Source: Acidilobus saccharovorans 345-15 (lineage in GTDB: Archaea; Thermoproteota; Thermoprotei_A; Sulfolobales; Acidilobaceae). Taken from it: a stretch of DNA of 64,000 nt. Within the stretch, counting starts at the first letter, position 1; every line of letters begins with the position of its first letter. A program made the translations under genes and the position numbers. The DNA is taken from the NCBI RefSeq assembly GCF_000144915.1, contig NC_014374.1, forward strand, positions 868,001-932,000, given 5' to 3'. A model generated the notes under the pieces. It ran no database searches. It worked only from the letters and a program-made list of their open reading frames with translations, and had not been told where the DNA came from. Shown here in pieces: positions 32,964 to 41,510 of this stretch.

Positions 32964-33625
32964 CTCGGCTCACTTTCCAGGGGTAATATTACGAGGGCGG
33001 GGCCGTTAAGCCTGCCTGGCTCGATATCCAGAGGTTCGCCTAACTTTGTCACAGAGCCATGCCAGAGCGAGAGCATCACGTCTATTGGGTCGAGCGGCAC
33101 GTTAGACCCAGCGACCCAGTAATGCATGGGCAGCACCAGCTTTGCCCCAAGCCTCGCGGCCCAGTCAAGGGCCTCGGCCTGTTTCACGGTGGTCACGTCG
33201 CCGGCAGGCACCATGATCACGTCAACCTTGCCCACTGACCTGATTATATAGTCCACAGGGCCCACACCCACATCGCCCATGTGCATAACCCTAAGTCCCT
33301 CCGCCTCAACGAGGTAGGCTGTGGTCCAGCCATACCTGGATCCGCCCTCAGGGTCGTGGGGCAGCCTGAAGCCGGTCACCGAGAAGGGCCCCAGAGTGAA
33401 GGAGCCCTCCCTTGAGAACGCCACGGCCTTAGTTTTTGGCCCCCTGGCGGTCTCAACGGAGTTATGGTCGTAGTGGTCGTGGGTCACCAGAATGTAATCT
33501 GCGTTGGCCTCGCACCTGGGCAGCCCCAGGCTGTCGCCGTCGTGAGGGTCTATGGCCAGCCTCGCGTTGCCGCTCCCTATAATGAAGTATGACTGCCCGC
33601 ACCAGCTGATCCTCAACTCCCTCAC
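32960..33625 (-). CDS. Metallo-beta-lactamase-fold hydrolase
   Basis: A 221-aa protein of the UPF0173-like branch. The metal site shows as LVTHDHYDHNS (HxHxDH), MHMGDVG (Asp) and VLPMHYW (His). Members hydrolyse diverse substrates and this one's is unknown. It lacks a signal peptide, so it is cytoplasmic. First gene of a two-gene minus-strand unit. Confidence 0.85.
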   Translation of the reverse strand: MRELRISWCGQSYFIIGSGNARLAIDPHDGDSLGLPRCEANADYILVTHDHYDHNSVETARGPKTKAVAFSREGSFTLGPFSVTGFRLPHDPEGGSRYGWTTAYLVEAEGLRVMHMGDVGVGPVDYIIRSVGKVDVIMVPAGDVTTVKQAEALDWAARLGAKLVLPMHYWVAGSNVPLDPIDVMLSLWHGSVTKLGEPLDIEPGRLNGPALVILPLESEPS

Positions 33626-33757
33626 TCAGGACGCCGGGGGAGGCAAGGCCTATTATTGTTAGGCCCCTTGTTTCAAAATTTTTATATTTCTGGTTCTGAA
33701 AGATGCTTGGTGCGCCTCTTGCTTCACGTGAGGTTCAGGGGAATTATAGTAGGCACC

Positions 33758-34957
33758 ATGGACGACCTTAACTTTTGGGGCAAGAGAGTCCTGGCAAGGG
33801 TTGACATAAACAGCCCCATGAAGGACGGCAGGCTCCTTGACAGGAGCAGGATAGAGGCCCACGCCAAGACCATAAGGGAGCTCCACGAGTCCGGGGCGAA
33901 GGTTGTAGTCATGGCCCACCAGGGCAGGCCTGGAGGTGACGACTTCGACCACCTTGAGCAGCACGCCAGGGCCCTCGAGCCCCTGGTAGGCACCTCGGTG
34001 AAGTTCGTTAAGGACGTCACGGGGCCTGAGGCCCTCAGGATAATAGACTCCCTGGAGCCCGGCGACGTCCTGGTCCTAGACAACGTCAGGCTCCTTGCCG
34101 AGGAGAACATACAGGCGGAGCCCGAGAGGCTCGTTAAGACGCTCCTGGTCAGGGAGCTTGCCCCCCACTTTGACGTATATGTAGGTGACGCCTTCGCCAC
34201 GGCCCACAGGAGCCAGCCGAGCGTCGCCGGCTTCCCCTACGTCCTCCCCTCGGTGGCCGGCAGGGTCATGGAGTCGGAGCTCAGGGGGCTCTCCAAGGTG
34301 CTTGACGTGAGCTCAAGGTCATTCTTCATAGGGGGCTCCAAGGTTGACGACGTAGTTAAAGTTATGCCAAACCTGATAGGCAAGGGAACAGTTATGACTG
34401 GGGGCCTCGTGGCCCTGACGTTCGCCAAGGCCTACGGCCAGTACCTGGGGCCAGCTGAGGACATAGTTAAGTCGCTTGGAGTTGAAGTCATTGAGGGTGC
34501 CAGGAGGGTCCTCGAGAAGGGCAAGGTCATGGTTCCAGTAGACTATGTCGTCGAGAGGCCCGACGGCGAGGTCGAGGTCCAGGAGGCCGGGCAGGAGCTG
34601 AGCGGCGTGCCCAAGGACGTAGGCCCCACGACCGTGGCCGCCTACAGGGACGTCATAGACGCCTCCGACGCCGTGATATTCAAGGGCACGGCCGGCGTGG
34701 TGGAGGACCCGAGGTTCAGGAGGGGCACCGTGGCCCTCCTTGAGGCCGCGCTGAAGTCAGGGGCCTTCGTGCTCGTCGGCGGGGGACACGCCAGCGCCGC
34801 GCTGTCATGGGTCGAGGAGGGCCTGAGGAAGGCCGTTGGCTACACGAGCACCGCCGGAGGGGCCATGCTTTACCTTGCGGCCGGGCTTAAGATGCCGGGC
34901 GTCGAGGCCCTGGCCTACTCCTACTCAAAGTTCATAGCCAGGGGAGGGTGGCCGTGA
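33758..34957 (+). CDS. pgk: Phosphoglycerate kinase
   Basis: Interconverts 1,3-bisphosphoglycerate and 3-phosphoglycerate with ADP/ATP. The substrate loop is LARVDINSPM, AHQGRPGGDDF follows, and the nucleotide side has FIGGSKVDDVVKV and VGGGHASAALS. I start it at ATG 33758 (MDDLNFWGKRV), the conserved N-terminus. GTG 33710 lies about 27 bases from a strong TATA box (TTTTTATATTT near 33683) and would add 16 residues as a leaderless start, so it is a real alternative. The gap gene follows with overlap. Confidence 0.94.
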   Translation: MDDLNFWGKRVLARVDINSPMKDGRLLDRSRIEAHAKTIRELHESGAKVVVMAHQGRPGGDDFDHLEQHARALEPLVGTSVKFVKDVTGPEALRIIDSLEPGDVLVLDNVRLLAEENIQAEPERLVKTLLVRELAPHFDVYVGDAFATAHRSQPSVAGFPYVLPSVAGRVMESELRGLSKVLDVSSRSFFIGGSKVDDVVKVMPNLIGKGTVMTGGLVALTFAKAYGQYLGPAEDIVKSLGVEVIEGARRVLEKGKVMVPVDYVVERPDGEVEVQEAGQELSGVPKDVGPTTVAAYRDVIDASDAVIFKGTAGVVEDPRFRRGTVALLEAALKSGAFVLVGGGHASAALSWVEEGLRKAVGYTSTAGGAMLYLAAGLKMPGVEALAYSYSKFIARGGWP

Positions 34958-35994
34958 GGGGCAAGGTCGCCGTAGGGGTAAACGGCTATGGAACCATAGG
35001 CAGGAGGGTGGCCTGGGCGGCGGGCCTCCAGCCTGACATGGAGCTAGTTGGCGTGGTTAAGACAAAACCTGACTACGCGGCCGCCCAGGCCATGAGCGCT
35101 GGGATACCGGTCTACGTGCCAGGGGAGGCCGAGGCCGAGAGGTTCAGGAAGGCAGGCCTTGAGGTCAGCGGCACCATAAGGGACCTGCTGAGGGAGGTTG
35201 ACGTCATAGTTGACGCGACCCCGGACGGCGTTGGGGCCACCTACTCTAAGCTCTACAGGGAGGCCGGCGTCAAGGCAATTTTCCAGGGGGGCGAGGAGGC
35301 CTCGGTGGCCCAGGTTTCGTTCAGCGCGCTGTGCAACTACGATGAGGCCGTAGGCAAGGACAGCGCCAGGGTGGTCTCGTGCAACACGACGGGGCTCCTG
35401 AGGTCCATATGCGCGATCAACTCGGCCGTGGGTGTCAGGGCGGTCAACGCGTTCCTAGTTAGGAGGGCGGCCGACATGCACGAGGTCAAGAGGGGTCCCA
35501 TAAACTCAGTTGTGCTCAACCCGCCCAGGGTCCCCAGCCACCACGCGGGCGACGTGAGGACCGTGCTCCCCTGGCTCGACATAACTACGGCCGCCGTGGT
35601 GGTGCCCACCACCCTAATGCACGTCCACTACGTGACGATGAAGCTTAAGGGGAACGCCTCAAGGGAGGAGGTTCTCGACGCCCTGAGGTCGTCGCCGAGG
35701 GTACTGGTGGTCAGCGCCTCAAAGTCCGGCGTGGAGGGCACCTCCCAGATCATTGATGCAGCTAGGCACATTAGGCCCAGGGGTGACGTGCCTGAGCTCG
35801 TGGTGTTTGAGGAGAGCGTCCTATCCAAGGGAGACGAGGTGTCCTTCATACAGGCCGTCCACCAGGAGTCCATAGTGGTACCAGAAAACGTAGATGCCAT
35901 AAGGGCGCTCACAGGCCTCAGCGACGGCGAGCAGTCAGTTAAGCTGACCAACTATGCCCTGGGCATCGGAAAGCTGCCGGGGCTCTCTCTTTGA
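34948..35994 (+). CDS. gap: Glyceraldehyde-3-phosphate dehydrogenase, archaeal type II
   Basis: Rossmann motif VGVNGYGTIGRRVAWA at the N-terminus; the catalytic Cys is in VVSCNTTGLLR at about residue 145. The His-containing HHAGDVRTVLPW region matches the archaeal phosphorylating enzyme rather than bacterial GapA. The longest frame starts at GTG 34948; GTG 34954, which overlaps the pgk stop by 4 bases behind GGGGAGGGTGG, is more likely. It forms an operon with pgk. Confidence 0.95.
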   Translation: MAVRGKVAVGVNGYGTIGRRVAWAAGLQPDMELVGVVKTKPDYAAAQAMSAGIPVYVPGEAEAERFRKAGLEVSGTIRDLLREVDVIVDATPDGVGATYSKLYREAGVKAIFQGGEEASVAQVSFSALCNYDEAVGKDSARVVSCNTTGLLRSICAINSAVGVRAVNAFLVRRAADMHEVKRGPINSVVLNPPRVPSHHAGDVRTVLPWLDITTAAVVVPTTLMHVHYVTMKLKGNASREEVLDALRSSPRVLVVSASKSGVEGTSQIIDAARHIRPRGDVPELVVFEESVLSKGDEVSFIQAVHQESIVVPENVDAIRALTGLSDGEQSVKLTNYALGIGKLPGLSL

Positions 35995-36062
35995 GCCTGG
36001 GTAATACCTATCACGCCTTATCATATATGATTTCTAAAGGAGGGAAGAGAAAAACGCATTTA

Positions 36063-36082
36063 GGTATATTTTGGTATAAAAA
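36063..36082 (+). promoter_or_regulatory. Tandem TATA elements of the pilin gene
   Basis: GGTATATTTTGGTATAAAAA contains two TATA-like boxes centred about 30 and 20 bases before ATG 36098, in an A/T-rich gap after gap. The upstream one has the right spacing for a leaderless mRNA. Confidence 0.5.
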
Positions 36083-36097
36083 TCTTAGGCGCCGGGC

Positions 36098-36577
36098 ATG
36101 GCAAGAAGTAGGAGGTCCATTTCAGATATAGTCGCAGTAGTTATGTTAATAATAATAGCAATAGCTGCCGCGGTCCTTATATACGCCTGGCTCAGCGGCC
36201 TTGTAGGCGGCGTTCACACCAGCAATGCAGGCTTATACACGAAGATAGAGATAGTCGGAGGAAGCATTACCTCAACATCAACAAGTGGACAATATACCGT
36301 CTCCGCTACGGTTGAAAACATAGGCGGAACTGCAGCCACCATTAACTACATGGCTGTTGAGAACGTGACCACCTCCTCCGTTATATGTAGCACATCCTCG
36401 TCAACGTCTACCTCCTCTTTCTCTCCAACTACCATACCTCCAGGCAAGAGCGTTACCCTTTCCTTCACATGCTCGCTGTCGTCATCAACACCAGCACCAG
36501 CGTCAGGCACGGCTGTAGAAATAGTGGCATCGACCTCTGATGGCGTAACTGCAACATATATAACAACGTGGCCGTGA
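36098..36577 (+). CDS. Type IV pilin-like protein
   Basis: A 159-aa precursor with a class III signal. The basic leader MARSRRS precedes the hydrophobic stretch ISDIVAVVMLIIIAIAAAV, which would stay as the N-terminal helix after PibD cleavage. The rest is a beta-rich domain full of Ser and Thr, as in archaeal adhesion pilins. No assembly ATPase or membrane platform gene is nearby, so its filament is built by genes elsewhere. It could also be an archaellin-like minor subunit. Confidence 0.8.
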   Translation: MARSRRSISDIVAVVMLIIIAIAAAVLIYAWLSGLVGGVHTSNAGLYTKIEIVGGSITSTSTSGQYTVSATVENIGGTAATINYMAVENVTTSSVICSTSSSTSTSSFSPTTIPPGKSVTLSFTCSLSSSTPAPASGTAVEIVASTSDGVTATYITTWP

Positions 36578-36619
36578 GGCCGAATAGCACTAGCCTGTAC
36601 ATCACGCGGCTACTCCATT

Positions 36620-36664
36620 AAGTTTTCTGATCTTCTTTCGCTTTTATCACTTTTTAATAAGTTT
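36620..36664 (+). terminator. T-rich terminator after the pilin gene
   Basis: Repeated T runs (GTTTTC, TCTTTCG, CTTTTATC, CTTTTTAATAAG) fill the gap between the pilin stop and the convergent CitG-like gene, the usual form of archaeal intrinsic terminators. Confidence 0.45.
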
Positions 36665-37516
36665 TTATATTAGGGCTAGGCTTTCATAGGCCAGCAGGGA
36701 GGCCGCCGCGCTCAGGACATCGAGAATGGAGCCTAGGTTCCAGCTCCGGGACCTCCACAACCTATCTAATAGCTCGAAGTTGCCCGCCAACGAGGCCTCT
36801 GCGGCTGCTATGAGTGACGCCCTGATACCCTTAGACCTTGCGAGCAGGGAGTCCTGCACAGCCGAGGCTAAGTATGAGTAAGCCCTAACCAGGGCCCTCT
36901 CGTACCCCTCCTTAGCCTCTCTCCTCATAATTTCGGCCACGGCCTGTGTGAGCCTGTAGCCGTTGACGACCTCCTGGGACGTTATATCGTCAACGGCGTT
37001 TAACACCTCCCCAAGGCCAACCGTGGGCCTGCCCTCGCTGACGTCAGGGAGAGGCCCCCAGTACCTGCCCAGGTGCGACGGCGCGAGGAGCCTGAGGAGC
37101 TCATAGTAGACCTCGGAGGCCCTGGGCGTTGACCTTCTGACCAGCTCGCTGGCCATTCTGCAGAGGCCCTTGATGTCCGGCCTGCCCAGCGACGCCGAGG
37201 CCAAGGGAATTATCATGAGGGCCTGGCCCAGGCCGACGTTTGCCCTTAGCCTCATCTCCTTAACTGCCCTCAAGTACTCCTCAAGGCCAGCCGCTATAGG
37301 GTCCTCCGCCCCTTCAGCGACCTTAACGCAGGCGACCAGCGCGCCCCTTTCCACCGCCTCGTGGTTTAACGCGAAGTCAAAGATGTCCTTGTCACTTTGG
37401 CCCTCAACCCTTGTCACCGCCCCAGGCTTTGGATGCGCAAGGGGCTCAAGGATTGCCCCAAGCGAGAGCGCCGAGGCGTTGGCCATGCACTCATATACCT
37501 GAGAGGACGTCACCAA
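36665..37516 (-). CDS. CitG/MdcB-like triphosphoribosyl-dephospho-CoA synthase family protein
   Basis: A 283-aa protein with the family motif EPLAHPKPGAVTRVEG near the N-terminus (compare ATPKPGLVDR in CitG), then DFALNHEAV and NVGLGQALMIIPLA. In bacteria the family makes the prosthetic group of citrate or malonate lyase. Archaeal members are uncharacterised, and no lyase gene is near, so the substrate is likely different. It overlaps the phosphatase gene upstream by 26 bases with the starts used here. Confidence 0.75.
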   Translation of the reverse strand: MVTSSQVYECMANASALSLGAILEPLAHPKPGAVTRVEGQSDKDIFDFALNHEAVERGALVACVKVAEGAEDPIAAGLEEYLRAVKEMRLRANVGLGQALMIIPLASASLGRPDIKGLCRMASELVRRSTPRASEVYYELLRLLAPSHLGRYWGPLPDVSEGRPTVGLGEVLNAVDDITSQEVVNGYRLTQAVAEIMRREAKEGYERALVRAYSYLASAVQDSLLARSKGIRASLIAAAEASLAGNFELLDRLWRSRSWNLGSILDVLSAAASLLAYESLALI

Positions 37517-37988
37517 GCCCCATCCCCTGCGACAGCTCCCTTATCGTGCCCCACGGCCCCAGCCTCCTCTTCATCACTTCAAGCAGGTCGAGGAACATAA
37601 GCTGCTCCTCGGACTCCGGCCCGCAGCCCCTGGCTCCCTCGAAGGCGTTCACGGCCTCCTCAGGGCTCATGTCTCTGAAGAGTATCAGGTACCCTGAGAC
37701 CACGGTTCCAGTCCTGCCGCAGCCGGCGTAGCAGTGCACGTAGACCCTCCTTCCCTGCTCAAGGTGTTTTGCTATTGCAGCAATCGCGGAGGCCGTGTTA
37801 CCTATGGGCTCCACCTCCATGTCCCTTATGGGGTAGACCTCCCTCGAGGAGCCCGTCGCCTCCGCTGGGCACGAGGGATCAAGCGTTATGATCACGTCTA
37901 CCTTTATGTCATACTCATCTAAGTCGACGCAGCCTGGCCCTGCGTAGAGGTTGGGCACCACCTCAGCTGGGCCTCTCACACTTATCAC
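37491..37988 (-). CDS. Dual-specificity protein phosphatase-like protein
   Basis: A 165-aa protein with the Cys-phosphatase loop VHCYAGCGRTGTV near residue 104 (HCx5R complete) and the general-acid loop YPIRDMEVEP before it. Archaeal members act on phosphotyrosine or phosphoserine, or on small phosphate esters. The longest frame starts at GTG 37988; GTG 37979 has a better-placed AGGTGAT ribosome-binding site. It lies between the family 5 UDG and CitG-like genes in one unit. Confidence 0.85.
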   Translation of the reverse strand: MISVRGPAEVVPNLYAGPGCVDLDEYDIKVDVIITLDPSCPAEATGSSREVYPIRDMEVEPIGNTASAIAAIAKHLEQGRRVYVHCYAGCGRTGTVVSGYLILFRDMSPEEAVNAFEGARGCGPESEEQLMFLDLLEVMKRRLGPWGTIRELSQGMGLGDVLSGI

Positions 37989-38697
37989 CTATGCCGGCCA
38001 GCTGCTTAGCCCTCTCAAAGATGTTCCTGAGGTCCTCTATCGTCAGCGTCCCGGTGTTCACGTTCCTCGGGCTCGGGTGGTAGCTGGCTATGAGCCACCT
38101 GCCGTCCGGCAGCCTGTACTCGGCCCCGTGCTTAAACTCAAACCTGACGTTAAAGACCTTGCAGAGCTGGTCAAACGCCAGCCTTCCCAGGGCCACGAAG
38201 ACCCTGGCGTTGGGCAGGAGGCTCAGCTCCTCCTTGAGGTACGGGAAGCAGTTGCCTATCTCCTCCCTGAGGGGCTTGTTATCAGGCGGGGCGCAGTGAA
38301 GCGAGGCTGTTATGTAAACGTGGTACACCTGAAGCCCGTCGTCCCTGCTGACGCTGGTGGGCTTGTTAGCCAGGCAGGCCTCGTAAAGAGCCCTGAAGAA
38401 GTTGTTCCCTGACTGATCCCCCGTGAACATCCTGCCTGTCCTGTTGCCGCCGTGAGGGGCTGGAGCCATGCCAACCACCACTATTGGGGCCAGAGGGTCC
38501 CCAAGGCTTGGAACCGGCCTCGACCAGTAGGCCTGCCCCCTGAACCTCCTGGGCGGGTTGAGGCCGACCTCGACGTCAAACCTCCTGAGCCTTGGACACC
38601 TGTTGCAGCTCAATATGGCGTCCTGAAGCTCCCTCAGCCTCCTTAGCCTCTCCTCGAGCCCCTGCAAGCCGCTCCCTCTTGATGGCTCCCTCGCCAT
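37963..38697 (-). CDS. Family 5 uracil-DNA glycosylase (UDGb)
   Basis: A 244-aa Fe-S glycosylase acting on uracil and other deaminated bases. Motifs: VGMAPAPHGGNRTGRMFTG near 74, the SLHCAPPDNKP stretch, and SYHPSPRNVNTGTLT near 206. Cluster Cys occur in SCNRCPRL, in HCAPP and in GNCFPYL. The motif lacks the Asp or Asn of other UDGs, as is usual for family 5. It heads a three-gene overlapping operon with a phosphatase and a CitG-like protein. Confidence 0.93.
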   Translation of the reverse strand: MAREPSRGSGLQGLEERLRRLRELQDAILSCNRCPRLRRFDVEVGLNPPRRFRGQAYWSRPVPSLGDPLAPIVVVGMAPAPHGGNRTGRMFTGDQSGNNFFRALYEACLANKPTSVSRDDGLQVYHVYITASLHCAPPDNKPLREEIGNCFPYLKEELSLLPNARVFVALGRLAFDQLCKVFNVRFEFKHGAEYRLPDGRWLIASYHPSPRNVNTGTLTIEDLRNIFERAKQLAGIGDKCERPS

Positions 38698-38845
38698 ACC
38701 AATAAGCCCGACGCCAACTTAAATGGCTACTCTGAGAGAATGCCTTTCTTTTAGAAATCATATATATCTGTCTATACCTGGACAGGCAAGGTATTTCTCC
38801 TTATAGAGATAGGCATAAGCCCATCGCCCCTCAGGGGGCACGCAG

Positions 38846-39919
38846 GTGGGTAAGGTGAGGCTCCTGGGCATCTTTGTCCTCGCAGCCCTTCTCATAGCCC
38901 TACTGCCCTCCGTGGCCATGGCCCAGTACGGCTACGGGGCCTCAGAGGTGGTAGTGAGCGCCAATAACGTCACCCTATACCCAGGAGGCTCCACGACAAT
39001 ATCATTTACAGTTAAGCTGGTGAGCGGCAACACCTGGGGAACCAACGTCAAGATAGTAACGTCGTCAAGCTACGTAAGCGCCACGGCGTCACCCTCGTCA
39101 GGTGACCCCACGTTTTCAGGCAAGCTGACAATAACCGTGGCCTCTAATGCCCCCTCCGGAGTCTACGAGGTCAACGTCAGCGCCACAGGAGACGATCCGT
39201 CAAGTTCGCCGGCAACTATTTACGTCTACGTTAAGTCCAATAGCACCACTGCCACAACAACTACTACAACGAGCACTACAACTACCAGCGCGACTTCTAC
39301 TACAACTACAACGCCGTCCAGCGCTGCCACGACCACTGTGACTACAACGAAAACCGTAACTACTACAAGCACCTACACCACTACCGCGCCATCGCCCTCG
39401 TCCTCAAGCTCGAGCCTCGCGCCTCTCGGCGCGTTTGTTGTCGTCGTCATACTTTCGCTGGCCGCTGTCTTTGGCCTAGGGCTCCTCGGGCCGCGCAAGT
39501 CGGCGCCAGCGCTGTCACTGCTATCGCTCATCCCTGAGGGCTACCTGCTGGCCTTTGACCCTGCGCTTAGGGCCACGGCCCCTCTTCACTATTACCTGTT
39601 GGCCGCCTACACGGCCTTCAGTGTGGCGGCGGGGGTGACGCTCCTCCTGAGGCCCCTGAGGGCGGCGTATGCTCTCACGGCCGCCATAGCAGGGCTTATG
39701 ACGCTTGCCATGATACTTGACGCCGCCCTGGGGCTCCCGCTCAGCTCCGTGTACTCCCCAGGCTCCATGGCCGGAATTGACTACCTGTTCGGCATGGGCC
39801 TGACGCCGTTCTCGTCGCTTGGGGTGACGCTCTCGTTTGCCTCGCTCATGCTTTTATCGGCCGGCGCCTCAGGCGCTTCGATAAGGGCCTTGAGGGCTGG
39901 GCTTAAGCCAGGCATGTAA
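38846..39919 (+). CDS. Secreted Thr-rich protein with a C-terminal multi-pass membrane domain
   Basis: Signal peptide (LLGIFVLAALLIALLPSVAMA) cut near residue 26, then an Ig-like beta-sandwich of about 100 residues (YPGGSTTISFTVKL to ATIYVYVK). A 50-residue Thr/Ser stalk follows, then about five membrane helices (from residue 193). The combination of an outer beta domain on a stalk with a helical bundle is unusual, and I do not recognise the family. A sensor or S-layer anchor role is conceivable but unsupported. Confidence 0.7.
   Translation: MGKVRLLGIFVLAALLIALLPSVAMAQYGYGASEVVVSANNVTLYPGGSTTISFTVKLVSGNTWGTNVKIVTSSSYVSATASPSSGDPTFSGKLTITVASNAPSGVYEVNVSATGDDPSSSPATIYVYVKSNSTTATTTTTTSTTTTSATSTTTTTPSSAATTTVTTTKTVTTTSTYTTTAPSPSSSSSSLAPLGAFVVVVILSLAAVFGLGLLGPRKSAPALSLLSLIPEGYLLAFDPALRATAPLHYYLLAAYTAFSVAAGVTLLLRPLRAAYALTAAIAGLMTLAMILDAALGLPLSSVYSPGSMAGIDYLFGMGLTPFSSLGVTLSFASLMLLSAGASGASIRALRAGLKPGM
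39241..39395 (+). repeat. Low-complexity ACA/ACT repeat coding a Thr stalk
   Basis: Imperfect tandem ACN triplets encode the Thr/Ser stalk of the secreted protein. The same kind of tract occurs on the minus strand at 5270-5410. Confidence 0.6.
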
Positions 39920-39920
39920 C

Positions 39921-39949
39921 CCTTTTTCTTAATAAACTTCTTTCTTTGT
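39921..39949 (+). terminator. T-rich terminator after the Thr-rich protein gene
   Basis: CCTTTTTCTT and CTTCTTTCTTTG follow the stop codon at once and precede malQ, consistent with an archaeal oligo-T terminator. The intervening AATAAA may also act as the malQ TATA element. Confidence 0.4.
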
Positions 39950-39973
39950 CAGCATTTCAAGCGGGGAAGCTAA

Positions 39974-41449
39974 GTGGAAAGGGGAAGCGGCCTACTGCTG
40001 CACATAACTTCCCTCCCAGGCTCCCCTTTGGTAGGCGACCTGGGCCCCTCAGCCCATGAGTTCCTCGAAATACTCAGGGATGCAGGGCAGAGGTACTGGC
40101 AGGTGCTGCCCCTGAGCCCCACTGCCCCTGAGCACGACAACTCGCCCTACAGCGGACTCTCAGCGTTCGCTGGAAACCCCATAATGGTGAGCCCCCAGCT
40201 GCTGGCAAACGAGGGGCTCCTCGCGGCTGATGAGCTCGCCTCCCTCCCACGGGGAGAGCCGAACAGGGTGGACTACGGGCTTGCGTATGAGCACAGGATG
40301 AGGCTCCTAAGGCTGGCCTTCTCAAGGTTTAAGCCCAGCGGCGACTACGACAGGTTCCTTGACAGGAACTCCTGGTGGCTTGAGGACTACGCGCTTTACG
40401 TCTCGCTGAGGGAGCACTTCAAGGGCTCCGACTGGTCCTCGTGGCCCGAGGGCCTTAGGCGCAGGGATAGGGGTGAGATGCAGGCCTGGCGCGAGAAGCT
40501 GAAGGAGAGGATTGAGCTTGAGCACTTCATCCAGTACGAGTTCTTCTCGCAGTGGTCCTCGCTCAGGGCTCACGCGAGGAGGCTCGGCATAAGGATAATA
40601 GGTGACATACCGATTTACGTGAGCTATGACAGCGCTGACGTGTGGTCCAACCCCAGGATATTCAAGCTGGGCCGTGACCTCAGGCCAACCTACGTCTCCG
40701 GGGTGCCGCCCGACTACTTCAGCAGGACGGGGCAGCTGTGGAACACGCCCGTCTATGACTGGGAGTCGCTTAGGAGGGAGAGGTACTCCTGGTGGATAAG
40801 GAGGTTCGCCCACGCCTCGGAGTTATTCGACGCCGTCAGGCTTGACCACTTCAGGGGCTTCGCCGCCTACTGGGAGGTGCCGGCGGGCGAGAAGACCGCC
40901 GTCAACGGCAGGTGGGCCAGGGGTCCCGGGGAGGACCTCTTCAGGCGGGTTATGAGGGAGGTGCCGAGGCTCCAGCTCATAGCTGAGGACCTGGGGTTCA
41001 TAACGCCTGACGTGGTGCAGCTCAGGGACAGGCTTGGCCTCCCTGGCCTCAAGGTGCTGCAGTTCGCCTGGGACGGCAACCCAGGCAACCCGTACAAGCC
41101 GCACAACTACGGCAGGAACTTCGTTGTTTACACGGGCACCCACGACAACAACACAATAGTTGGCTGGTTCTTCCACGAGGCCTCCCCCAGGGCGAGGCGC
41201 GAGGCAATGAACTACATGGGGCTCAGGGATGCCAGGGAGATAAACTGGGCCTTCATAAGGCTCGCCATGATGAGCGTGGCAGACGTGTCCATCTTCCCAG
41301 TCCAGGACGTGCTCGGCCTGGGCCCTGAGGCCAGAATGAACACGCCGGGCACTGTTGGCAACAACTGGAGGTGGAGGCTTGAATCGTTTGATGGGCTCAG
41401 GAGGGCCGCGAGAAGGCTCAGGGACATGACAAGGGCCTACGGGCGTTAG
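39974..41449 (+). CDS. malQ: 4-alpha-glucanotransferase (GH77 amylomaltase)
   Basis: Transfers maltodextrin segments between glucans. Conserved GH77 blocks: LLLHITSLPGSPLVGDLG, YWQVLPLSPT, NSPYSGLSAFAGNP, IIGDIPIYVSYDSADVW, DAVRLDHFRGFAAYWEVP (nucleophile Asp), IAEDLGFITPDV (acid Glu) and THDNNT (Asp). Length 491 aa is standard. Start GTG 39974 follows a GGGGAAG ribosome-binding site. Together with the ROK kinase, pgk-gap and pyk it supports growth on starch-type sugars. Confidence 0.95.
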   Translation: MERGSGLLLHITSLPGSPLVGDLGPSAHEFLEILRDAGQRYWQVLPLSPTAPEHDNSPYSGLSAFAGNPIMVSPQLLANEGLLAADELASLPRGEPNRVDYGLAYEHRMRLLRLAFSRFKPSGDYDRFLDRNSWWLEDYALYVSLREHFKGSDWSSWPEGLRRRDRGEMQAWREKLKERIELEHFIQYEFFSQWSSLRAHARRLGIRIIGDIPIYVSYDSADVWSNPRIFKLGRDLRPTYVSGVPPDYFSRTGQLWNTPVYDWESLRRERYSWWIRRFAHASELFDAVRLDHFRGFAAYWEVPAGEKTAVNGRWARGPGEDLFRRVMREVPRLQLIAEDLGFITPDVVQLRDRLGLPGLKVLQFAWDGNPGNPYKPHNYGRNFVVYTGTHDNNTIVGWFFHEASPRARREAMNYMGLRDAREINWAFIRLAMMSVADVSIFPVQDVLGLGPEARMNTPGTVGNNWRWRLESFDGLRRAARRLRDMTRAYGR

Positions 41450-41510
41450 TTTGCTCTATATAGAGAAAGTTATAATAGCTTCAAGCGTTTTCTAAAGGGC
41501 GGCGAGAGCC

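Noticed and set aside
39241-39395. CRISPR-like or tandem repeat array
   Set aside because: The periodicity is three bases and in frame with a Thr-rich stalk; there are no spacers. No CRISPR array was seen anywhere in the window.
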